Below are positions 15,819 through 22,289 of a stretch of 29,078 bases of DNA, one piece after another. Location: the IMG/VR virus record IMGVR_UViG_3300025141_000536, positions 1 to 29,078 of that record; one strand, given 5' to 3'. How positions within the stretch are numbered: the stretch's first letter is position 1; each line of letters opens with the position of its first letter. The notes below the pieces were generated by a model, which saw only the letters and a list, made by a program, of their open reading frames with translations, searched no databases and was not told the DNA's origin. The position numbers and the translations under genes were made by a program. The stretch comes from a virus.

Positions 15819-15896
15819 ATGAAAATATATCCCATTGTACGACTCGCTAGAGCACAATGGAGCCCTTGCTCTGTTGTTGTAAGGGGGTGCCCGTGA
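15819..15896 (+). CDS. Possible 25-residue leader peptide
   Basis: A short frame (MKIYPIVRLARAQWSPCSVV ...) starts 5 bases after element C. It ends with a TGA that overlaps a GTG start of the next gene (GTGA at 15893-15896). Ending exactly at a start with a G-rich ribosome site suggests translational coupling. It may equally be chance, since no ribosome site is seen for its own ATG. Confidence 0.25.
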   Translation: MKIYPIVRLARAQWSPCSVVVRGCP

Positions 15897-17161
15897 TACA
15901 CGATGCAGTAATTTCACCTAGTTCTTTAGTGGACAAGAACGGGGTTCCGCTTGACACAACGGGTGGCGGAATAAACATAGGGAACACTCCGTTAACCGTT
16001 TTTGGTGAAGCACTTGTGGGGCAACTAACCCCCGTTTTCCAAGGCACGTTTGAGTACACGGTAGACAACGAGGAGTTAACCACGACCACGGTTGCCAATG
16101 GCGGCACAGTAACCCAAGCAACGGGGCTGGCCCTTGTGGGAACCTCAACGACTACGGCGAGTACGGCCCTCTTGCAATCGAAGCGACACGCGCGTTACCG
16201 AAGCGGGGAAGGCGGGATGTCTCGCTTTACGGCAATCTTCACTACTCCGGTTGCCGCAACGGAACAACTCATAGGGCTAGCCGGAGAGTTAGGCAGTTCG
16301 GTTGCGTTCAAAAACGGGTACATGATTGGTTACATTGGGACAACTTTTGGGTTCCATCGCTTTCAAAATGACACGATTACCACTACCCCCCTCGCTAGTT
16401 GGGATGACCCCCTAGACGGAACGGGCGCGAGTGGAATGACCCTAGACAATACTAAGGGCAATGTGTGGCAGATTCAATTTCAGTATTTGGGGTTTGGAGC
16501 AATGGTTGTTGGCGTGGAAGACGATTCTACTGGGGCATTTGTGGAGGTCCACAGGGAGAACTACGCTAACCAAAACACAACGCCTACGGTTTACAACCCG
16601 AACTTTCACCACACCATTTGGACTAACAACAAGGCTACGTCGAGCGACTTGGTTCTTAAGTCGGCTAGTTACGCATTCTTTATAGAGGGTAAAACTAAGT
16701 ATCAAGAAATCCACCAACCCCAACAGGTAACGGGCGAACAACAAAAGACAAGCGTTACTACCGAAACTGCGATTTTCACAATTAGGAACAAAGCCACGTA
16801 TGCGTCTCAAACTAATTACGTTGACTTAATAGTAGAAGCGGTATCGGCATCAATTGAGTCTAGTAGCGCTAACAACTTAGGCAAGGTTCGGTTGGTAAGA
16901 AACGCTACCCTAGGCGGCAGTCCGTCATACTCGGACATAAACGCCTCGGATTCAATTGTGGATATTGACACGTCGGGCACTACGGTTACGAGCGGGAAAG
17001 AGTTGTTTTCTCTTCCGTTGGCCGGAAAGAACGACAGAGACAACCTAAACCTAATTCCTTACGAAATCATTTTAGCGCCAGGGGAGACGATAACCCTAGC
17101 TGGCAGTAGCGCGAACTCCTCAACCATTAACGCTGCCTTGCTATGGAAGGAACTCTTTTAA
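15893..17161 (+). CDS. Virion structural protein, possible fibre or minor tail
   Basis: A 422-residue Thr/Ser/Gly-rich, beta-rich protein of a type I associate with phage structural genes, without a certain function. The N-terminus after the start reads IHDAVISPSSLVDKNG; a middle region (about residues 95-220) looks like a beta-sandwich (MSRFTAIFTTPVAATEQLIG, then NGYMIGYIGTTFGFHRFQ). GTG 15893 is preferred because AAGGGGG ends 5 bases upstream and the peptide reads like a normal start. An in-frame ATG at 15857 would add 12 residues including a Cys triplet and lacks a ribosome site. Placed just after element C, it leads the tail-fibre and accessory block. Confidence 0.65.
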   Translation: MIHDAVISPSSLVDKNGVPLDTTGGGINIGNTPLTVFGEALVGQLTPVFQGTFEYTVDNEELTTTTVANGGTVTQATGLALVGTSTTTASTALLQSKRHARYRSGEGGMSRFTAIFTTPVAATEQLIGLAGELGSSVAFKNGYMIGYIGTTFGFHRFQNDTITTTPLASWDDPLDGTGASGMTLDNTKGNVWQIQFQYLGFGAMVVGVEDDSTGAFVEVHRENYANQNTTPTVYNPNFHHTIWTNNKATSSDLVLKSASYAFFIEGKTKYQEIHQPQQVTGEQQKTSVTTETAIFTIRNKATYASQTNYVDLIVEAVSASIESSSANNLGKVRLVRNATLGGSPSYSDINASDSIVDIDTSGTTVTSGKELFSLPLAGKNDRDNLNLIPYEIILAPGETITLAGSSANSSTINAALLWKELF

Positions 17162-17178
17162 TCTAACAATCAATCAAC

Positions 17179-17496
17179 ATGGGAACAAAAAAAGCATATA
17201 CATTACTAAGCGGGGCAACCGGAACTGGTGCTGGTTCAGCGGTTAACGTAGGACAATATCAAAAGGCGGGATACTTCGAGGTGAATACCACTTCGGGAAC
17301 AGCGGCCTTTACGATTGCCCTCCAATACAAGAGCCCAACTTCGGGGTCGTGGGAGTCATTCCATTCCGAAGCGGTAACAACTAGCACCGATGATCCGTTA
17401 ATTGTCAAGCTCGCGGAGTTCCCTTGGGACAACGTTCGGGCAAACATTACGGCCTATACTTCTGGTACGGTTTCCGTTTGGGCGCAATTCGTTTAG
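17179..17496 (+). CDS. Small beta-rich structural protein
   Basis: A 105-residue protein rich in Thr, Ser and Ala with alternating hydrophobic residues and the segment FTIALQYKSPTSGSWESF near residues 44-61. It looks like a compact beta-sandwich. No family is recognised with certainty. It follows the previous structural gene after 17 bases behind an A/C-rich leader without a Shine-Dalgarno sequence. Its place among fibre-like genes suggests a minor virion or fibre-associated component. Confidence 0.55.
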   Translation: MGTKKAYTLLSGATGTGAGSAVNVGQYQKAGYFEVNTTSGTAAFTIALQYKSPTSGSWESFHSEAVTTSTDDPLIVKLAEFPWDNVRANITAYTSGTVSVWAQFV

Positions 17497-17501
17497 TTTA
17501 G

Positions 17502-17807
17502 ATGGCAACTGTAGTCGCAAACAGAATCACTAGTGCGAGCAGAATCACGAACGCCAATAGGATTACTAGCGCTTCGTCTGTTCCCGTTAGTGGGCTTTAT
17601 CTAACTTGGGCAAATGTAAACTCCGAGTTGGTTCGAGCGGCTACAGAGAACGGTCACTTGGCCGACATGAACGGCATGAGCAATTACATATTCCACGACG
17701 CAGCGGCCTTTAATCTCGCGGATGGGGCGGCATACAATGCGGCAATATCGGCAGAAACCCTTGCTATATCCGACATGGACACTTACGCAGCAGCATACAC
17801 ACCATAA
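17502..17807 (+). CDS. Small protein with N-terminal hexapeptide repeats
   Basis: A 101-residue protein of unknown function. Residues 8-25 are three tandem hexapeptides, RITSAS-RITNAN-RITSAS. The remainder is Ala/Asn-rich (NSELVRAATENGHLADMNGM, then YNAAISAETLAISDMDTYAA). It lies in the late block between a structural gene and the first exported-type gene, which begins one base after its stop. Confidence 0.5.
   Translation: MATVVANRITSASRITNANRITSASSVPVSGLYLTWANVNSELVRAATENGHLADMNGMSNYIFHDAAAFNLADGAAYNAAISAETLAISDMDTYAAAYTP
17523..17576 (+). repeat. Tandem hexapeptide-coding repeat (x3)
   Basis: Three 18-base units encode RITSAS, RITNAN and RITSAS. Codons differ between units (AGA, AGA, AGG for Arg; ATC, ATC, ATT for Ile; ACT, ACG, ACT for Thr), so the peptide repeat is better kept than the DNA. 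Confidence 0.7.
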
Positions 17808-17808
17808 A

Positions 17809-18987
17809 ATGAAAAAAACACTACCATTCTTGGCGTTATTGCTAGCGCCTTATACCTTTAGCCAAACCCCCACGCAGGACCAAACCTACGACAGCGAGTG
17901 GGTTGGGGCCGTAACGACGGAGTTAACCATCGCAACTGGTGCCGTTACCCTAACGGCAAGGCTAAACGTCTTCAAGATAGACACCGAGGGTGATGCGGCG
18001 AGCGATGACCTAGACACGATTACCCAAAGTGCTACGGTTCAATCAATCCTTCTCATTACCTCGGAGAACTCAGCTAGAGATGTTGTCTTAAAGGACGGAA
18101 CCGGAAACCTAAACCTAGGCGGAACAGACATTACCCTTGGGGTATCCGAGGATGATTGGGTGGAATTGTTTTACGATGGCACCGAGTGGAATCTTTATTC
18201 AACGCCTCAGTGGTTGTTAGACAGTCACGGGACAAGCATTAGCACCAACACTACGGACATTGCGACGAACGTTAGCAGTATTTCGACCCTTGATACAGAC
18301 AAGATGGAAGAATACGGCAACAAGGGATTGATGACGGTTGACCCCGATAACCTCAATTCTCCGGCAATGACTGCTGATATTACGTTGACTAATACCACAG
18401 TTGACACTGCACCTGGGGCACTCTCTAAGGGCAGACAATACGTTACTTCAGATGCGGATACCTGGGCAGTAATCCTTCCGAGTTCGTCTACTTATCCTAG
18501 GTTCATTTGGAATAAGGACTCAACCAATTCGGTAGACATAGAAATTTCCGGTTCAGGTACGGTTCAAGCGGTTTTAGAACCCGATGCGATTGCGTATTGC
18601 GAGTACATCTTAGCCGATGCAGCTTGGGATATTGAGGTAATCGAGCCCTATGCTAAATCGAACGTCATTACCAAATCTGCAAATTACACCATCGGAACCG
18701 ACACGACAGAGGAAATGTACGGTGGTTACTTCCGAGTTACTTCTGCGGCAACAATTACAGCTCCGGCGGTTCTTGACGGAATGCACTTTACTATTAAAAC
18801 CATAGGAGCAATTGCGGTGTCAGCAGACGTTAACGCATCAGACTTGCAAGTGCTTGACGGAGTTGTCTTGGACGATGGGGATAAGGCAACCAATACTTCA
18901 ACAGCTGGTGACGTTATCACATTCGTTTCATTGGATGATGGGACAGGATGGGATTCTACTTCGAACTCTTGGACAGACGATAGTTAA
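17809..18987 (+). CDS. Exported fibre-like protein with signal peptide
   Basis: A 392-residue protein starting MKKTLPFLALLLAPYTFS: a Lys-Lys n-region, a Leu/Ala core and a likely cleavage site near residues 18-20, as in Sec signal peptides. ATG 17809 is chosen because the upstream in-frame extension lies inside the previous gene and would bury the signal. The mature part is Thr/Ser/Asp-rich with fibre-like motifs (DDWVELFYDGTEWNLYS near 116-132), a short heptad-like region (NTTDIATNVSSISTLDTDK near 146-164) and beta-rich C-terminal segments. Phage fibres normally lack signal peptides, so this is odd. The next gene starts inside its stop (TAATG). Confidence 0.68.
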   Translation: MKKTLPFLALLLAPYTFSQTPTQDQTYDSEWVGAVTTELTIATGAVTLTARLNVFKIDTEGDAASDDLDTITQSATVQSILLITSENSARDVVLKDGTGNLNLGGTDITLGVSEDDWVELFYDGTEWNLYSTPQWLLDSHGTSISTNTTDIATNVSSISTLDTDKMEEYGNKGLMTVDPDNLNSPAMTADITLTNTTVDTAPGALSKGRQYVTSDADTWAVILPSSSTYPRFIWNKDSTNSVDIEISGSGTVQAVLEPDAIAYCEYILADAAWDIEVIEPYAKSNVITKSANYTIGTDTTEEMYGGYFRVTSAATITAPAVLDGMHFTIKTIGAIAVSADVNASDLQVLDGVVLDDGDKATNTSTAGDVITFVSLDDGTGWDSTSNSWTDDS

Positions 18988-19742
18988 TGAAAAGGCTTTT
19001 TGCATTTCTACTTCTATTGGCAATCCCGTTTAATTGCGGGAATGTAACGATAGACATTACACGAGTCATTGCTCGAAAGAATGCGATTACTACTACGCCT
19101 CCTTCGTGGTCCGATGGGCAAAAGGACGTTGCCTCGAACTCAACCAGTTGGGACACGACTTATCCAGCAGCCGTAGAGAATAACGACATTGCTCTTGCGT
19201 ATTTCCAAACGGAAACTCCAGGCAACGCTACGGGAACGCCTCCTAGCGGTTGGACAAAGCTAGATGAAACAGATACTAGCGATGCCACCACGGTTATTTA
19301 TTGGCGTCGATGCGACGGTACAGAGGATGCGCAAGTAGACACTTGGACTAGTCTTTGGGATGCCGGAGAGCGAGGGGTGTCTTTTATTGCTACGTTTAGC
19401 GGATGCGTTACTTCGGGTTCGCCCATTGATGCTTCTGATTATTCGTCTTCGGCAAGCGGAACCTCCAAGAGCCTAGGGGCAATCACAACGACTACGGCGA
19501 ATACGCTTATTGTTGCAGCGATGGGAACAGACCCAGGATCTTCGGGGCAAACTTGCGCTTGGGATAGTCCGGCTACCGAAAGAGTAGATAGCGACATTAC
19601 GCCTTCGGGTGACAATGGAACGCTTGGTATCGTTTGGATAGCAACAGCCCCAAAGGTAGCGGCTGGCTCGCAAACAATCACGGCAACGCTTTCGGCTTCT
19701 GAAGTCGTTGCGGAATCTCTAATAGCTCTTTTACCGGAATGA
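18987..19742 (+). CDS. Exported beta-sandwich protein, function unknown
   Basis: A 251-residue protein starting MKRLFAFLLLLAIPFNCGN, a signal-peptide-like segment. Its Cys does not sit in a standard lipobox. The mature part is Ser/Thr-rich with TPPSGWTKLDETDTSDATTV near residues 82-101 and a late segment TTANTLIVAAMGTDPGSSG, a pattern seen in beta-sandwich adhesin-like proteins of phages and bacteria. It has four or more Cys residues, unusual among its neighbours and compatible with disulphides in an exported protein. It overlaps the previous gene by one base (TAATG) and the next by four (ATGA). No catalytic motif was seen. Confidence 0.62.
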   Translation: MKRLFAFLLLLAIPFNCGNVTIDITRVIARKNAITTTPPSWSDGQKDVASNSTSWDTTYPAAVENNDIALAYFQTETPGNATGTPPSGWTKLDETDTSDATTVIYWRRCDGTEDAQVDTWTSLWDAGERGVSFIATFSGCVTSGSPIDASDYSSSASGTSKSLGAITTTTANTLIVAAMGTDPGSSGQTCAWDSPATERVDSDITPSGDNGTLGIVWIATAPKVAAGSQTITATLSASEVVAESLIALLPE

Positions 19743-21733
19743 GATCAATAATTTTAGTCATACTTTTTTCAACTGCCCAGTTGTTTGGAGCAACCGGAGA
19801 GTTGCCAACAAGCGTTGGAACACCCCTTGAGGCCGCTAACGATACTCAGTTAACGACCGAGCTAGGCAATGCAACTGCGGGTCAACATATCTTACTTACT
19901 GGCTCAAGTTATAGCACTCACCGAACATTAGCCGATGGCATAATGATAATTGGAGATCCGGCGAGCGCCCCAGACATCAATGGGGTTTACACGCTTTCGG
20001 GTGATGACTCTTGGGTGTGGGGTTTAGATTTCGATCACAACACGGGCTCGGTCATTGTTTCGGGTGATAGGGCGAATGTCCAAAGATGTTATTTTTCAAA
20101 CGCTACCAATCGCTCTCCGGTTCGGGTGCAAGATGGTGATGATGTAGTTATTGCCTACAATGAGATTGATAATTGGGGTTCCACTGGGACGTGTGGAGCT
20201 TATCAAGGGATCACTGTTACAACTCCTTCATTGGGTTCAACTGATGGGGCAATCCGAATCGAGGTAGCGTATAATTACCTACACGATCAAGTTGGATATA
20301 ATCCAGAGTCGTGCTCAAATGATGCTGAGTTTATTCAGATTGGACAAACGGGCACAGGTGGCAGGGCGCAAAGCAATGCAGGGGCATACGTGCATCATAA
20401 TTATGTCGTGAATTGTTTAGGCGACAATGAAGGGATGGGGGTTAAGTCTTCAAATGGAGCATTCGAGTACAACCACTTTGACAATGTTCGAGGATTCAAT
20501 AACCGCTTCGGGAATGATAATACATTTACTGGCAACCGAATGGAAAATGTTCTAGGGGGTGGACGCACAAATCGAGGCGGATTGAGAAACCTATCGTTGG
20601 GTGAAGTAACGGATGGGCCTATGCAGGCCGAAGGCGGGACAATGGAAGGCGATGACACTTGGCCTGGAGGGACTCAATACTTTCGTTCTGATACTACCAA
20701 ATTTATAGGAACAGAGGCCACCGGAGGCATTCATGTTGGTGTAACGACAAGCGCAACTTGGACACTAAACGCCCTTGATACGTTGGTTCAAGATACGTCT
20801 TCGACTGTAACGACAGGAACAATGGAGACCAATACTACCGACGATTCCGCCGGAGCCCCATCCCAGTCCGTTCCTACGGCTATAACGCTTACGACGGCAG
20901 ACGTTGGCCCATTGGCGGATAATGAATCGTCTAGTGGCAGCGTATCGCTAACAGGAGAGACGAACTTCGGCTACGCGATCAAGTCTAGCGAGACGGTAGA
21001 TTCGACCATTACAATTTCAAACAACTCAGGGGTTGCGGTATCCGGTTCGATAACTGGGGTATCGGCTCCGTTCTCAATCATCTCAGGCGGGACTATAACT
21101 AGTCTTGCGGATGGTGCCAGTCAAGAGCTTGTTCTTAGATTTACGCCTACGACGGCAGCTCAATCCAATCAAACGATAACGGCAGACATTACAGCTGGAA
21201 CCGATTCGACTTTAGATATAACGGGTGTCGGAGTGACTCTCTTGGTAGGGCTTGGACCTCACGATGCAGACGTAGGAGTGATTGTATCTCCGTTGGTCGA
21301 TCAAGGCGATTACATCAATCAGCCAGCTTATACCCATCTATCTAAAGATGGAGGGATAGCGGCATACGCTGTAACCATAGCGACTTCCGGTTACTACACG
21401 ATCACGCTTAACGTAGATGCTGCCGATACGTCTACCAATTCATATTGGATTTCATTCGATGGAGATCCGGCGGAAACCGACATCTCGGATATTACTAGCT
21501 TCACAACTGGATTCGAGAACAGAACGGCGAACATTAGGGGAACCGGAACCTTCGATGCGCCAGAGTTTGTCCCCAACGAGTGGTTCTTATCAGCGGGAAC
21601 CCACACCTTAGTCTTTAGGGGCAGGGAAAGAGAGTGTGACCTAGACCATTGGACAATCGTTTTGGACGCTGCCCAACAAACTTCTACCTCTGCGAATCGG
21701 GGCCAATCAGTGAGGGCAATAGTTGCGCAATGA
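19739..21733 (+). CDS. Secreted PL6-like polysaccharide lyase
   Basis: A 664-residue multidomain protein. Residues 1-17 (MRSIILVILFSTAQLFG) form a signal peptide. About 20-345 is a right-handed beta-helix resembling polysaccharide lyase family 6 (alginate lyase / chondroitinase B): GMGVKSSNGAFEYN carries a Lys at 236 and NNRFGN an Arg at 256, close to the Lys-Arg spacing of the catalytic pair in that family. Asp229 and Glu231 lie where calcium ligands are expected, and GGGRTNRGGLRN follows at 273-284. About 395-500 resembles an ASH/HYDIN-type immunoglobulin fold; about 505-643 looks like a carbohydrate-binding beta-sandwich. The usual His after Arg is Phe here. This domain order is typical of secreted bacterial enzymes rather than of phage tails. 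It is coupled by ATGA overlaps at both ends. Confidence 0.65.
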   Translation: MRSIILVILFSTAQLFGATGELPTSVGTPLEAANDTQLTTELGNATAGQHILLTGSSYSTHRTLADGIMIIGDPASAPDINGVYTLSGDDSWVWGLDFDHNTGSVIVSGDRANVQRCYFSNATNRSPVRVQDGDDVVIAYNEIDNWGSTGTCGAYQGITVTTPSLGSTDGAIRIEVAYNYLHDQVGYNPESCSNDAEFIQIGQTGTGGRAQSNAGAYVHHNYVVNCLGDNEGMGVKSSNGAFEYNHFDNVRGFNNRFGNDNTFTGNRMENVLGGGRTNRGGLRNLSLGEVTDGPMQAEGGTMEGDDTWPGGTQYFRSDTTKFIGTEATGGIHVGVTTSATWTLNALDTLVQDTSSTVTTGTMETNTTDDSAGAPSQSVPTAITLTTADVGPLADNESSSGSVSLTGETNFGYAIKSSETVDSTITISNNSGVAVSGSITGVSAPFSIISGGTITSLADGASQELVLRFTPTTAAQSNQTITADITAGTDSTLDITGVGVTLLVGLGPHDADVGVIVSPLVDQGDYINQPAYTHLSKDGGIAAYAVTIATSGYYTITLNVDAADTSTNSYWISFDGDPAETDISDITSFTTGFENRTANIRGTGTFDAPEFVPNEWFLSAGTHTLVFRGRERECDLDHWTIVLDAAQQTSTSANRGQSVRAIVAQ

Positions 21734-22065
21734 AGTGGTTGGTCGTATTTCTTTTTACCTCCATTGCGTTAGGCGCCCCATCGTTGGAGGTCTTTTGGAC
21801 GGACAACTCTGACAACGAAAACGCCTTCTTGGTTGAACGTAAGGTGGGTACGGGGAGGTTTGTGTTATTGGACGCCGTAAATAGAAACGTCACCAAGTAC
21901 GTAGATAAAGGAGTGAAGTACAACGTGTTATACACTTACCGCATACGTGCTCGCAGGGAAGAAAGGTTTAGTCCTTATTCGAACGAAGCCAAGGCAACCG
22001 TTAGCGAAGACGGCGAAGACAAAATAAACGCTCCAACGGGGCTAGGAATTAGAATAATCAAATGA
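21730..22065 (+). CDS. Secreted fibronectin type III protein
   Basis: A 111-residue protein starting MKWLVVFLFTSIALGAPS, with a typical signal peptide and an A-x-A-like site near residues 13-16. The mature part is a single fibronectin type III domain: SLEVFWTDNSDNENAFLVER near 18-37, then a Tyr-x-Tyr-Arg-x-Arg-Ala strand (TYRIRARREE) and PYSNEAKATV. FnIII domains mediate protein or polysaccharide contacts. ATG 21730 is chosen because it overlaps the preceding TGA (ATGA) and gives the signal peptide directly; the longer in-frame upstream start lies within the lyase gene. The next gene starts in another ATGA overlap. Confidence 0.72.
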   Translation: MKWLVVFLFTSIALGAPSLEVFWTDNSDNENAFLVERKVGTGRFVLLDAVNRNVTKYVDKGVKYNVLYTYRIRARREERFSPYSNEAKATVSEDGEDKINAPTGLGIRIIK

Positions 22066-22274
22066 AAAATCCACTAAACGATAATAAGGGAAACTTCTCT
22101 AGCACTAGAGTGGGCATGATGCTTTGCGTTATGTCGGGGTGTTACATTGCAATTGCTGGCCTGCACTTGGGGTCGAACCTACTAGAGTTAGCCCCTATGT
22201 CTTTGGGGTTAATCGGGGCGGGCTTTACGGCTAAGGTTTCGCAGAAACACGCAGAAAACAATTCGTCTGAATAA
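22062..22274 (+). CDS. Small two-helix membrane protein, holin-like
   Basis: A 70-residue protein with two hydrophobic segments at about residues 17-37 (VGMMLCVMSGCYIAIAGLHL) and 42-56 (ELAPMSLGLIGAGFTA), a polar N-terminus with NDNKGNFSSTR, and a charged tail (KVSQKHAENNSSE). This small two-helix pattern ending in a Lys/Gln/His/Glu tail is common among phage holin-like proteins. It is the second holin candidate here; the other is at 15558. It is coupled by ATGA overlap to the FnIII gene, so it would be made together with the exported proteins. No endolysin was found nearby. Confidence 0.6.
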   Translation: MKNPLNDNKGNFSSTRVGMMLCVMSGCYIAIAGLHLGSNLLELAPMSLGLIGAGFTAKVSQKHAENNSSE

Positions 22275-22289
22275 TCAACCAATCATCGC

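Noticed and set aside
15762-15892. tRNA or other structured RNA in the largest gaps (3577-3777, 5156-5234, 15762-15892, 27216-27271)
   Set aside because: No cloverleaf or TTCGA-type T-loop arrangement could be found; the gaps are explained by the terminator, regulatory elements, hairpins and leaders.
16804-16810. GTCTCAA inside the structural gene at 15893
   Set aside because: It lacks the CTTAWTG block at the fixed 13-base distance and is inside coding sequence, so it is not counted as another regulatory element.
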